DNA of 64,000 nucleotides, taken from Marinomonas agarivorans. Its GTDB lineage: Bacteria; Pseudomonadota; Gammaproteobacteria; Pseudomonadales; Marinomonadaceae. Below the pieces are notes generated by a model. That model searched no databases, was not told the DNA's origin, and saw only the letters and a list, made by a program, of their open reading frames with translations. Every line of letters starts with the position of its first letter. Position 1 is the first letter of the stretch. The DNA lies in contig NHNK02000016.1 in NCBI GenBank assembly GCA_002173415.2, forward strand, positions 1 through 64,000, written 5' to 3'. A program made the position numbers and the translations under genes. Below are positions 19,877 to 29,910 of this stretch, piece after piece.

Positions 19877-21049
19877 ATGGCACGAATTTGGCGTAGTTTA
19901 ACCATTCCTGATCAGGTGAAAATTCGCCGTAGCTTACGGATGCCTGAACTAGGGCCAAAGATATTATTTTTTAGTGGCGGTTCAGCACTCAATAAAGTGA
20001 GTAGAGTGTTAAAAAACTATACGCATAATTCCATTCATTTTGTTACACCGTTTGACTCTGGCGGCAGCTCTGCCAAGTTACGAGATGAGTTTGTCATGCC
20101 CGCAGTAGGGGATTTACGTAGTCGGTTAATGGCGTTAGCGGATGAGAGTGTACTTGGGCAACCTGATGTGTATAAGCTGTTTAACTATCGCCTTGATGCC
20201 ACAAAAAGTCAGCCAGATTTGCAGGCTGAGTTGGTCTTGTTAAAAGCCGGTGAGCATGCATTAATTAAAAAAGTGGCTCAACCTTTACGTGAGTTAATTC
20301 AAACCCAATTGTCGGTTACGTGCGCCAATATCAGTGATAACTTTGAGCTACAAGGGGCTAGCGTTGGCAACTTGATTATTGCTGGCGGGTATCTGAACAA
20401 TGAACAGCAATTGGATCCTATCGTCTTTCTGTTCTCCCGTCTCGTAAAAGTGCTTGGTGAGGTAAACACAATCACTGACTCCTATCAACATTTGGTAGCT
20501 GAACTGGAAAACGGTGAACTGCTACTTGGCCAGCATCGCCTTACTGGCAAGGAAACAGACAAGATCGATTCGCCTGTAAAGCGTATTTACTTGAGTCCGT
20601 CACTGTCATCCCCAATCAAAGTGACACCACAAATAGGCGTTGACCGCCAAGCCGCAATTCGATCTGCGGACTTAATTTGTTATCCCCCAGGAAGTTTTTA
20701 CAGTAGCATACTTGCCAACTTATTGCCGGCGGGAGTAGCGGAATCTATTTTAGTGAATGAAAACCCTAAGGTATATATTCCTAACTTAGGCATTGATCCT
20801 GAACAGTATGGAATGAATATTTTAATGCAAGTTCAGCAACTTATTACGCGAGTCAAAGGTTCATTGGCTGAGGGTGCAGCTGGCGCGTTAGACTTTTTAT
20901 TACTAGATGAAAAAGTCGTTTATCAAACAAAATATTTGGAGGCAATTAGGCAACTGGGGGTTTGTATTTTACAAGCCGATCTGGCCTCGGTGGATGCGAT
21001 CCAATACGATGAGAAAAAACTATCAGAAGCGCTGATTTCTCTTGTCTAA
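19877..21049 (+). CDS. CofD-like (GAK-type) phospholactate-transferase-fold protein
   Basis: 390 residues. The N-terminus has the CofD/YvcK Rossmann-like start (KILFFSGGSALNKVSRVLKN) followed by FVTPFDSGGSSAKLRDEF, which strongly resembles the CofD-related proteins annotated in the so-called GAK system. CofD transfers phospholactate in F420 synthesis, but no F420 gene or GAK partner (ATP-grasp) is next to it here. DLICYPPGSFYSSILANLLPAGV is the second nucleotide/substrate loop of the fold. The real substrate is unknown. A run of 11-nt repeats starts at its stop codon. Monocistronic by spacing (170 nt before, 223 nt after). Confidence 0.8.
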   Translation: MARIWRSLTIPDQVKIRRSLRMPELGPKILFFSGGSALNKVSRVLKNYTHNSIHFVTPFDSGGSSAKLRDEFVMPAVGDLRSRLMALADESVLGQPDVYKLFNYRLDATKSQPDLQAELVLLKAGEHALIKKVAQPLRELIQTQLSVTCANISDNFELQGASVGNLIIAGGYLNNEQQLDPIVFLFSRLVKVLGEVNTITDSYQHLVAELENGELLLGQHRLTGKETDKIDSPVKRIYLSPSLSSPIKVTPQIGVDRQAAIRSADLICYPPGSFYSSILANLLPAGVAESILVNENPKVYIPNLGIDPEQYGMNILMQVQQLITRVKGSLAEGAAGALDFLLLDEKVVYQTKYLEAIRQLGVCILQADLASVDAIQYDEKKLSEALISLV

Positions 21050-21098
21050 ATAATGTCTAGTTAATGTCTAACTAACGTCTAGTTAATGTTTAGCTAAG
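21044..21098. repeat. Five 11-nt tandem repeats across the CofD-like stop codon
   Basis: Units GTCTAAATAAT, GTCTAGTTAAT, GTCTAACTAAC, GTCTAGTTAAT, GTTTAGCTAAG in direct succession. The first unit contains the TAA stop of the CofD-like gene. The 11-nt period is close to one helical turn. Confidence 0.9.
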
Positions 21099-21272
21099 TG
21101 AGAATATCTAACGCTTTTTCTTAATTAACGACACATTTTACCTATATATTTACAATAGGCAGACATATACTAGACTTCAGTTACAGTATTTTACTTTTTG
21201 TACATACTTTTAAATAGATACACGCTTTCTCAATAATCAAACACGGATTGAAAACACCTCGAGTGAGACTCT

Positions 21273-22283
21273 ATGAGTTCCAATATTTTAATATGCGATG
21301 ATTCTGGTGTAGCGAGAAAACAGCTTGCTAAGTTTTTACCAGAAGGTTGGGATGTAACCGTTTACTTTGCCGAACATGGCGAAGATGCACTAACCAAATT
21401 GCAAACCGAAGATATTTTTTTAATGTTCCTTGATTTAAATATGCCTATATTGGATGGCTATCATACGCTGGAACGCATGCAAGAACAGAATATACAAACC
21501 AAGGTTATTGTTGTATCTGGCGATATTCAAAAACAAGCCTTAGAAAGAGTATTGGCACTTGGGGCGATTGATTTTCTTAAAAAACCCGCCTCTCGAGAGC
21601 AAATAAAAGACACGCTCGAAAAAAATGCGTTGCTTAATCAGACCACATCAACTGGCAAAATTCAGACGGCTGAGGCACCACCAAACACCTTTTCTCTCAA
21701 TGAAGGTTTACAGGAAGTGTCTAATGTTGCTATGGGGAAAGCGGCCAGTGTTCTAGCAGAAATGCTTGGTGTTTTTGTGAAATTGCCTGTGCCAAAAGTG
21801 AATGAATTGGAAGTCAGTGAATTGCAGATGACGCTGGGCTACAACGGCACACGTAATCGTTATTCAGCTGTGTCTCAGGGTTTTGTCGCCATGGGCATTG
21901 CCTTGGAGGCGTTATTGGTTTTCTCGGATTCCAGTTTTGCTGATATGGCAAAATTGCTAGGGCATGAGGAAGAATTGGATGAGCACTCCGAAACCGATTT
22001 GCTAATGGATGTTTCTTCTGTCTTGATCGGGCCTTTTATTTTTGCGCTTGGCAAACAACTGAATGTGGATTTTAGTGGTAGTCATCCGGTTGTGCTGGGA
22101 CAGCATGTAAAAAATGATCATCTAATTGATCGCAATAAAGCCAAATGGAAAAAAACCCTGACCGTTGAAATTACCTATGAAATTGAGAACTATCAAGTGA
22201 GTTGTGATTTGATGCTATTGTTCACAGAAGGCTCAATTAAGGCACTGGAAGATCTATTGTCTTACTTAATGGAGGATGAATAG
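21273..22283 (+). CDS. Response regulator with CheC/CheX-type phosphatase domain
   Basis: 336 residues. An N-terminal receiver domain (1-125) has the acidic pair at 9-10, phospho-acceptor Asp54 in MFLDLNMP and the FLKKP lysine. The C-terminal part (about 145-330) is a CheC-like domain: E148-xx-N151 followed exactly 22 residues later by Pro174 matches the CheC phosphatase ExxN(x22)P pattern. The second site is degenerate (D246xxS249, Pro272 kept). It likely dephosphorylates a CheY-like protein under receiver control. Two nt separate it from the PAS-GGDEF gene, so they are one operon. Confidence 0.85.
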   Translation: MSSNILICDDSGVARKQLAKFLPEGWDVTVYFAEHGEDALTKLQTEDIFLMFLDLNMPILDGYHTLERMQEQNIQTKVIVVSGDIQKQALERVLALGAIDFLKKPASREQIKDTLEKNALLNQTTSTGKIQTAEAPPNTFSLNEGLQEVSNVAMGKAASVLAEMLGVFVKLPVPKVNELEVSELQMTLGYNGTRNRYSAVSQGFVAMGIALEALLVFSDSSFADMAKLLGHEEELDEHSETDLLMDVSSVLIGPFIFALGKQLNVDFSGSHPVVLGQHVKNDHLIDRNKAKWKKTLTVEITYEIENYQVSCDLMLLFTEGSIKALEDLLSYLMEDE

Positions 22284-22285
22284 TC

Positions 22286-23245
22286 ATGAGTAGTGCCGTT
22301 GACGACATGCTGGAGCTGCACTGGCTCTTCGATATGATTCAGACAATTGATGTTGGCCTTGTTGTTTTGAATACGGATTACGAGATACAGCTTTGGAATG
22401 GCTTTATGGAAAACCATTCAGGAGTAACCTCTTCTAAAGCAAAAGGCATGTCTTTATTTGATATCTTTGACGACATGCCAGCGGATTGGTTGAAAAACAA
22501 ATTGGATAATGTGAAGGCGTTGAAAACGCCGTTTTACATTGCGTGGGAGCAGATGCCACATTTGTTTCCTTTTACAGCAAGTCGGCCTATTACTGGACTG
22601 ACTCAGAAAATGTTTCAAAATGTCACTTTGCGTCCTATTACTCATGTGGATGGCTCTATTAAGCATCTTTGTTTGGTGGTTTACGATGTTTCAGATACGG
22701 CTACTAGCAAAGTGTCTTTATCAACTACCAGCCTACAACTTAATTATGTTCAGCGTAATGATATGCTTACAGGGTTGAAAAACCGGCCTAGTCTGGAAAA
22801 GGCAATGGAGATTGTGTCGGCCTCTCATGCGGAAAGACAAGGCGATAAAAGCTCGCTCGTTTTGATGGAAATCGATAACTTACGCGATTTACAGCTCAAG
22901 CATGGTTATAAAGTGTGTGATCAAGTGTTAGAAGGTTTGGCATCATTTCTAAATGATTCAGTAAGAGCAGTGGATGTTGTAGGACGTTTCACCAGCAGTA
23001 TTTTTGCTATTTTGTTGCCCCATATCAATCAAGAGAATGCTGTTAGCTATGCAGAAGCTTTATCGAAACGTATCTCGGAGCAAACATTTTCGACAACAGA
23101 TGGGGCGTTATCGATTACCATGGGGATGGGCATTGCAGAAATTCGCTTACACGACAACCCTTTACGAGACTGGCTTGGTCGGGCAGATCAGGCGTTATTC
23201 AATGCCCATGAAAATGGCCCCAACTCAATTAAAAGTGCAGAATAG
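22286..23245 (+). CDS. PAS protein with degenerate GGDEF domain
   Basis: 319 residues. An N-terminal PAS domain (about 12-130, IDVGLVVLNTDYEIQLWNGFMENHSG) is followed by a GGDEF fold (150-315) starting at DMLTGLKNRPSLEKAM. The signature loop reads RFTSSIFAILLP (residues 234-245), so TSSIF replaces GGDEF at 236-240 and the metal/GTP residues are gone. Diguanylate cyclase activity is therefore not expected; it may bind GTP or act as a protein-interaction module. GGAGG lies 11 nt before the ATG. Co-transcribed with the receiver-CheC gene. Confidence 0.85.
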   Translation: MSSAVDDMLELHWLFDMIQTIDVGLVVLNTDYEIQLWNGFMENHSGVTSSKAKGMSLFDIFDDMPADWLKNKLDNVKALKTPFYIAWEQMPHLFPFTASRPITGLTQKMFQNVTLRPITHVDGSIKHLCLVVYDVSDTATSKVSLSTTSLQLNYVQRNDMLTGLKNRPSLEKAMEIVSASHAERQGDKSSLVLMEIDNLRDLQLKHGYKVCDQVLEGLASFLNDSVRAVDVVGRFTSSIFAILLPHINQENAVSYAEALSKRISEQTFSTTDGALSITMGMGIAEIRLHDNPLRDWLGRADQALFNAHENGPNSIKSAE

Positions 23246-23346
23246 AATAAAGGTAGACATGTCGACCCTTATCATGACGCACTATAGTTGAATTCACCTG
23301 TGTAAAGGTTATTATGCTGATTCCGGTTTTCTTAGGGGTAGTGTAA

Positions 23347-24255
23347 ATGGATAAACAATTGATGGATGATTTAGAACAAGTAGGTGGGTCACTTATTGCT
23401 TCTAATCTTCGCGGTTGTGATGAGATTTTAATTGAGCAGCCTCAATTTAGTGCGCGCATTGCACTTTGGGGTGGTCATTTAGTTAGCTTTGTTCCAACGG
23501 CAGGAACAGACATTTTGTTTCAATCAGAGCATGTTGGAGAAAGTCGCTTTGATGCACAACATATGGGCGTCCCCGTTTGTTGGCCTTGGTTTGCAGAACA
23601 TGGAACTCAAGAAGACTACCCAATTCATGGGCTGGTGCGTTATTTACGCTGGCAGCTTGCTGATGTAGACCGTTACAAAAACGGTGATGTAAAAATCATT
23701 CTTAAACTGAATTCTAATCAGCACCCTATTATTGAAGATATGTGCCCACAAGCATTTGAACTAAGGTTAGTTTTCCGTTTAGGGGATGGCTTTCGAATTG
23801 ACTTCTTTGCGGCAAATTTATCCGATCAGCCTATGTTAATCGGTGAAGCATTACATACCTATTTTTATGTGGCCGATAGTAATCAGTCCTACATTGAGGG
23901 ACTAAATAACACAATCTACATCGATAAATTAGCCAACAATGAAAAGCGACCACAAGTGGGCCCAGTGACGCCTTGTGTCGACTTTGACCGAGTGTATTTT
24001 GGCCCAAAAGAAGGCGTTACTCTTGTCGATCCAGTATTAAAGCGCAAAGTTCATTTGACGACTGAAGGTAGCGCGAACACAGTTCTTTGGAATCCTGGTG
24101 TTGAAGGCGCAAAATCATACAGCGATATGCATGATGAAGAATATAAACACTTTGTCTGTATTGAAACAGCAAATGCATTAGATAATACGTACGAGTTGGC
24201 CGCTGGTGAAATTCATCAATTGAGAATGATGGTCAAGGTTGAAACACTAGATTAG
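23347..24255 (+). CDS. yeaD: D-hexose-6-phosphate mutarotase
   Basis: Aldose-1-epimerase-fold enzyme that interconverts anomers of glucose-6-phosphate. 302 residues. Family motifs: GGHLVSFVP, GVPVCWPWFAEHG, YPIHGLVRYLRW (catalytic His region), ALHTYFYVADS and the late LWNPGVEGAKSYSDM (catalytic Glu region downstream). Single gene with its own terminator. Confidence 0.93.
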   Translation: MDKQLMDDLEQVGGSLIASNLRGCDEILIEQPQFSARIALWGGHLVSFVPTAGTDILFQSEHVGESRFDAQHMGVPVCWPWFAEHGTQEDYPIHGLVRYLRWQLADVDRYKNGDVKIILKLNSNQHPIIEDMCPQAFELRLVFRLGDGFRIDFFAANLSDQPMLIGEALHTYFYVADSNQSYIEGLNNTIYIDKLANNEKRPQVGPVTPCVDFDRVYFGPKEGVTLVDPVLKRKVHLTTEGSANTVLWNPGVEGAKSYSDMHDEEYKHFVCIETANALDNTYELAAGEIHQLRMMVKVETLD

Positions 24256-24298
24256 TGTAAGCATAAGAAGTCAGTAAACACAGTACCATTTCAGAAAG

Positions 24299-24336
24299 AA
24301 GCCGCAGTCAAATATATTTATGGCTGCGGCTTTTTT
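24299..24336 (+). terminator. Intrinsic terminator after yeaD
   Basis: AAGCCGCAG and CTGCGGCTT arms followed by TTTTTTG. Sits between convergent yeaD and crc. Confidence 0.9.
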
Positions 24337-24399
24337 GTTGTCTTTCTACGGCTGGCTCTGCGTAGCTAACAACTAACTTCTAGTCTTTTGTCTCTCTAT

Positions 24400-25176
24400 C
24401 TAGTCGAGGTTATACTCTAGAATCAAAGGTGCATGGTCTGAAAACCGTTTGCCTTTATAAACGCTTCCCCCAAGAATTAAGTCTTTGAGACCTGGTGTGG
24501 TAATTTGATAATCGAGTCGACCACCTTCATCTAACTTCCATGCTCTTTCGTAGTCTGGCCACCACGTATATTGTTTGTCCTGTTTATTCACTTGGCGAAA
24601 CGCATCAATATACTCATGCTCATTGAAAATTTCATTGATCCATTTTCGCTCTTCTGGCAAGAAGCCTGAATTACGCTGATTCACAAACCAGCTACTAACA
24701 TCTATTGGGGATCTGGCAACGTTTGCTGTGCCACAGAAAATAAACTCTCTACGTTTACGGCGTGTTTTAATTAGATGACTTTTTAACCCATCCATAAAGG
24801 CGTATTTGTGCTCTTGTATGCTGGCTTCATTATTTGACCCATGCGGTGTTAGAAAAGAGGCGATACTGACATTTTCAAAATCAGCTTGGATAAAACGACC
24901 TTCGAAGTCGCACTCTGGAAACCCCATTCCAGTCATTATGGCTTTCGGCATCGCTTTACAATAAATAGCCACACCGGAGGTATCGGGATCATTTATGGAA
25001 TCAAAAAAGTAGACGTTATAACCTTCTGGAAAAAAAAGGCGATCAGTTAAACTACGCTCCTCTGCCTGAATATCTTGCAGACAAACAACATCTGGATTCT
25101 GTCTTACCATCCAATCAAAGAAACCACGCTCAGCGGCTTGTTTTATACCATTTACATTAAGGCTTATCACCTTCAT
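24400..25176 (-). CDS. crc: Catabolite repression control protein Crc
   Basis: 258 residues of the exonuclease III fold, matching Pseudomonas Crc in length and throughout (MKVISLNVNGIKQAAERGFF, DVVCLQD, RRKRREFIFCG, GFLPEERKW). Crc acts with Hfq to block translation of catabolic mRNAs. It is unlikely to be a nuclease: the catalytic Glu is Asp35 and the GDxN motif is CGTAN (148-152). The late residues RLDYQ and SDHAP are still nuclease-like, unlike Pseudomonas Crc. It is divergent from pyrE, the same neighbour as in Pseudomonas, supporting the assignment over exoA/xthA. Confidence 0.9.
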   Translation of the reverse strand: MKVISLNVNGIKQAAERGFFDWMVRQNPDVVCLQDIQAEERSLTDRLFFPEGYNVYFFDSINDPDTSGVAIYCKAMPKAIMTGMGFPECDFEGRFIQADFENVSIASFLTPHGSNNEASIQEHKYAFMDGLKSHLIKTRRKRREFIFCGTANVARSPIDVSSWFVNQRNSGFLPEERKWINEIFNEHEYIDAFRQVNKQDKQYTWWPDYERAWKLDEGGRLDYQITTPGLKDLILGGSVYKGKRFSDHAPLILEYNLD

Positions 25177-25267
25177 TTTTGGTCCCTATCGATTATTGCT
25201 CTGTGTTATATTAAAAACTATTTAACTGGGTCTTAGACCTCTAATTATTTTTATTCTGGAGCTAGGT

Positions 25268-25915
25268 GTGCAACCTTACAAACAAAAGTTCATTGAATTT
25301 GCTATCGCTAAAAACGTACTTAAGTTTGGCGAATTTACGCTAAAGTCAGGCCGAACCAGTCCTTATTTTTTTAATGCCGGACTCTTTAATTCGGGTCAGG
25401 CGCTTGCTGAGTTAGGCCGTTTCTATGCCGAAGCGCTTGTTGCATCTGGCATTTCTTACGATGTACTTTTTGGCCCAGCATATAAAGGCATTCCATTGGC
25501 AAGTACAACTGCGGTTGCGTTAAATGACCATCATCAACAGGATGTTCCTTATGTGTTTAATCGCAAAGAAGCTAAAACACATGGAGAAGGCGGTCATTTA
25601 GTTGGTGCGTCCTTGGCTGGTAATGTCATGATCATCGATGATGTGATTACCGCTGGAACTGCTATCCGTGAGGTTATGCACATTATTAATCAAGCAAATG
25701 CCGCTCCTGCTGGCGTACTGATTGCACTAGATCGTCAAGAAAGGGGCAAAGATACACTTTCAGCCATTCAAGAAGTAGAACGAGATTTTTCTATACCTGT
25801 TGTTAGTATAGTGACTCTAAATGATATTATGACGTACTTAGCAGAACAAAACTCTGCTGAACTATCGAAACACTTAGAGGCGATCAAAGCCTACCGAGCT
25901 GAATACGGTGTTTAA
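25268..25915 (+). CDS. pyrE: Orotate phosphoribosyltransferase
   Basis: Makes OMP from orotate and PRPP in pyrimidine synthesis. 215 residues. [19 protein letters not shown] is the substrate loop; [19 protein letters not shown] is the catalytic flexible loop; [16 protein letters not shown] is the PRPP-binding motif. Start is GTG with GGAG about 10 nt upstream. Divergent from crc over 91 nt. Confidence 0.97.
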   Translation: MQPYKQKFIEFAIAKNVLKFGEFTLKSGRTSPYFFNAGLFNSGQALAELGRFYAEALVASGISYDVLFGPAYKGIPLASTTAVALNDHHQQDVPYVFNRKEAKTHGEGGHLVGASLAGNVMIIDDVITAGTAIREVMHIINQANAAPAGVLIALDRQERGKDTLSAIQEVERDFSIPVVSIVTLNDIMTYLAEQNSAELSKHLEAIKAYRAEYGV

Positions 25916-25978
25916 ATTTTCCCTTCTTATGGATTATCAATCCTCGCTATTTTAAGCTTTTTTTCTTACAAAAACGTT

Positions 25979-26014
25979 GCTTTATGTAAAAGATAAGAGA
26001 CTTTTACATAAAGC
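25979..26014. terminator. Hairpin between convergent pyrE and slmA
   Basis: Perfect 14-bp arms (25979-25992 with 26001-26014) and an 8-nt loop. On the minus strand it is followed by AACGTTTTTG, so it most likely ends the slmA transcript and may also serve pyrE. Confidence 0.7.
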
Positions 26015-26050
26015 CCATCTGTTCTTATTTCTTACGTTACTCAACGATTG

Positions 26051-26641
26051 TTATTTAACAATCAAATTTTGTGCCAATAGATGCCACTGATCCTGCCATT
26101 GTGTTGTGGGCTTGACTCTAAAGTCGCTGCGTACATATTGGCGTATTTTCCCCTCTAGAATGGCTACTAATAAATTAGCACTAGCTGCAACTGACATTCG
26201 AGCCTTCCCTGACTGCTGCATTTCTGCAGTTCTGAATAACTGTTTTATTTGTGTCTCTATACGTTCGAATAGTTGATCTATGCGTTTACGCAATCTATCT
26301 GTTTCGCCTGCAAGTGCATCCCCTGTTAACAAACGGCACATACCTGAGTTTTGTTCAGCAAAAGTCAGTATTAGCAGGAGAATGAGCTTAACTTGCTCCG
26401 TAATATCGGTTTCATCTTGAATAATGCGATTGATACGAGAAAACAAGCTTTCTTCGATAAATTCAATAAGCCCTTCAAACATTTTCGCCTTGCTGGGAAA
26501 GTGTCTGTATAAAGCGGCTTCTGACACACCTACTTCTTTTGCTAATGCCGCCGTTGTTATACGGGCACCAGGACTGCTTTCTAACATGGTGGCTAGGGCT
26601 TGCAGGATTTCGGTTCGTCGGTCAGTTTTTTGATTACTCAT
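26051..26641 (-). CDS. slmA: Nucleoid occlusion factor SlmA
   Basis: TetR-family DNA-binding protein that, bound to its chromosomal sites, prevents FtsZ rings over the nucleoid. 196 residues. The N-terminal helix-turn-helix is ITTAALAKEVGVSEAALYRHFPSKAKMFEGLIEFIE, near identical in character to SlmA proteins. The neighbourhood (argB, dut, coaBC upstream) is the usual SlmA context. Confidence 0.94.
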   Translation of the reverse strand: MSNQKTDRRTEILQALATMLESSPGARITTAALAKEVGVSEAALYRHFPSKAKMFEGLIEFIEESLFSRINRIIQDETDITEQVKLILLLILTFAEQNSGMCRLLTGDALAGETDRLRKRIDQLFERIETQIKQLFRTAEMQQSGKARMSVAASANLLVAILEGKIRQYVRSDFRVKPTTQWQDQWHLLAQNLIVK

Positions 26642-26693
26642 GGTACTTCCTACTGCAAAGAGGCATCGATTCTACGTCGTAAATGTTTCAAAA

Positions 26694-27728
<1,035 letters not shown>

Positions 27729-27829
27729 TTAAAAAAGGCTATATATTCTAAAAAACCTAAATGGATTTATTCGTGCTTCACGCTTAACTGTCAAAACACG
27801 AATAGATACGCCGAGAGAGTGTATCCAGT

Positions 27830-28288
27830 TTATTTGGTGCCAGTTGACCCAAAACCACCTTCACCACGTGCACTTTGCTCAAACTCAGTGACAATATTAA
27901 ATTCCGCTTGCACAACAGGAACTAAAACTAATTGGGCGATACGTTCTCCTGCTTCAATAACAAAGCTGGTATTGCCTCTATTCCAGCAAGAAACCATTAA
28001 TTCACCTTGGTAATCGGAGTCGATCAACCCCACTAGATTTCCTAACACAATACCGTGTTTATGTCCCAAACCTGAGCGAGGCAAAATGGTTGCCGCAAGA
28101 TTAGGATCTTGAATGTAGATGGATAACCCCGTCGGAATTAAGGTGGTTTCACCGGGGTTAAGTGTTACTGGCACATCAAGGCAAGCACGTAAATCTAGGC
28201 CAGCAGAACCTTCGGTCGCATAGGTAGGTAAGGGGATTTCATTGCCAATTTTGTTATTTAACACTTTTAATTGAATGGCTTTCTTCAT
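27830..28288 (-). CDS. dut: Deoxyuridine 5'-triphosphate nucleotidohydrolase
   Basis: Trimeric dUTPase that hydrolyses dUTP to dUMP, keeping uracil out of DNA. About 152 residues from the ATG at 28288; the frame is open upstream to 28405 but that overlaps coaBC. Motifs: [52 protein letters not shown] and the C-terminal [10 protein letters not shown] that closes the active site. Follows coaBC by 28 nt in the same operon. Confidence 0.96.
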   Translation of the reverse strand: MKKAIQLKVLNNKIGNEIPLPTYATEGSAGLDLRACLDVPVTLNPGETTLIPTGLSIYIQDPNLAATILPRSGLGHKHGIVLGNLVGLIDSDYQGELMVSCWNRGNTSFVIEAGERIAQLVLVPVVQAEFNIVTEFEQSARGEGGFGSTGTK

Positions 28289-28316
28289 GTTAGGCGTACT
28301 CACTTTACTTGAAAAA

Positions 28317-29516
28317 TTATCGTTGAGAATGAATAAGTTGAACCAAATAATCAGCGAGATCCGTCTTCGCACCTTTATCAGGTGACCAAAGTTGTTCTTT
28401 GGCAATTACGGTAATTTGGTTCTGGTCTTGATTAAAACCAATATCACTACGGGAAACGTCGTTTGCAACAATTAAGTCTAGGCCTTTACGTACCAATTTA
28501 TCTTTCGCGTACTCGACCACATTTTGTGTTTCTGCAGCGAAGCCAACAACAAAACTTGCTAAGTTTTCTTCAACCACAGTAGCAATAATATCTGGGTTTT
28601 TAACCAACGTAAGCTGCATTTCATCTTGATTTTTCTGCTTTTTCATTTTCTGATCAGCAACGTCTTTTAAGCGAAAATCAGCAACAGCAGCAGCACCAAT
28701 AAACACATCAATTTTTTGTTTTTTTGCCACTGTTCGGCATGATTCCAACATAGAAAGAGCCGATTGTACTGGGTAGGTATGAATCGCTTGTGAGGCAGTC
28801 AAAGCGACAGGCCCACTGATAAGGGAAACAGTAGCACCTAATGATTGAGCGGCCTCAGCAATGGCATAGCCCATTTTCCCTGAACTGTGATTGCTAATAA
28901 AACGCACAGGATCAATCGCTTCCATTGTCGGGCCTGCGGTAATAACCCAATGTTGACCTTGAAGAGGCAAATTTTCTTCTTGCGACAATGCTTGGATGAT
29001 AGCCTGAAAAATTTCCTCTGGCTCACTCATACGACCATAACCTATATCACCACAAGCCTGATCACCAGCATTTGGCCCAATAAATTTGACAGAGCGCTGA
29101 GCTAATCGCACTAGATTGTCTTGTGTTGCAGCGTGCTTCCACATGGCTTGATTCATAGCCGGAGCGATCCAGATAGGCGCTTCTGTTGCCAAACATAAAG
29201 TAGACAGCAAATCATCCGCCATGCCTGCTGTATGACGGGCTATAAAATCTGCTGATGCAGGTGCGACCACGATAACATCAGCCCATTTTGCCAATTCGAT
29301 GTGCCCCATGCCTGCTTCGGCATCATGATCTAAGATCTCAGAACGTACCGGCATACCAGAAACCGCCTGTAGAGTCATTGGCGTTACAAACGCCCTAGCG
29401 CCTTTGGTTAGTACAACTTGCACTTCAGCACCGGCTTTCTTGAATAAACGGACCAATTCAATGCTTTTATAAGCAGCAATGCCGCCAGTTATTCCCAATA
29501 GGATTTTTTTATTCAT
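28317..29516 (-). CDS. coaBC: Phosphopantothenoylcysteine synthetase/decarboxylase
   Basis: Bifunctional flavoprotein making 4'-phosphopantetheine in coenzyme A synthesis. The CoaC part has [14 protein letters not shown], the catalytic His in [22 protein letters not shown] and APAMNQAMW. The CoaB part has [30 protein letters not shown] and the VKNPDI loop. I place the start at the ATG at 29516 (about 399 residues) because it aligns with the family start. The frame is open to 29615, and ATGs at 29552 and 29591 cannot be excluded, since none has a strong ribosome site. Confidence 0.94.
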   Translation of the reverse strand: MNKKILLGITGGIAAYKSIELVRLFKKAGAEVQVVLTKGARAFVTPMTLQAVSGMPVRSEILDHDAEAGMGHIELAKWADVIVVAPASADFIARHTAGMADDLLSTLCLATEAPIWIAPAMNQAMWKHAATQDNLVRLAQRSVKFIGPNAGDQACGDIGYGRMSEPEEIFQAIIQALSQEENLPLQGQHWVITAGPTMEAIDPVRFISNHSSGKMGYAIAEAAQSLGATVSLISGPVALTASQAIHTYPVQSALSMLESCRTVAKKQKIDVFIGAAAVADFRLKDVADQKMKKQKNQDEMQLTLVKNPDIIATVVEENLASFVVGFAAETQNVVEYAKDKLVRKGLDLIVANDVSRSDIGFNQDQNQITVIAKEQLWSPDKGAKTDLADYLVQLIHSQR

Positions 29517-29910
29517 CAACTGTTGCGTTTGGGGTATCACGGTTAAGGGCATAAAGCGTATTTCTCGTATGAGTTTACAGATGTTTTTCATGTCTAGGCT
29601 CGATAGACATTGCAATATAAAAGCGGTTCCTTAGCGTCTTCAATACCAATTAAAAGGAACTAGTTTTGAGCAAAAACGTTTGATTTATTACTAGACAAAA
29701 AAACTGCCACTAAGACTAGCATGAATCTAATAGGAGTTCATGATGCTAGGCGTATGAAATAGGTATTTCGTCACAGCCAATTTTTGCTCTACACTAAGCC
29801 TGCTGTTGTAATAACTATTCCAAAAGCTGCTTGACAAGAAAGTACATAAAAGTGGATTAAAGAATAGGTTAGGCACTTCAAGAAAGGAAGAATGAGCCAA
29901 GGAGGAATGT
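29517..29910. other. Divergent intergenic region coaBC/radC
   Basis: About 300-390 nt depending on the coaBC start. It holds an imperfect inverted repeat at 29716-29749 (CTAGCATGAA facing TTCATGATGCTAG). No gene or recognised regulator site is seen otherwise. Confidence 0.5.

Noticed and set aside
22286-23245. Active diguanylate cyclase
   Set aside because: The GGDEF signature is replaced by TSSIF.
24400-25176. Exonuclease III (xthA/exoA)
   Set aside because: Catalytic Glu and GDxN residues are changed, and it is next to pyrE, as Crc is.
28289-28405. Upstream extension of dut
   Set aside because: It overlaps the coaBC end and lacks family similarity.
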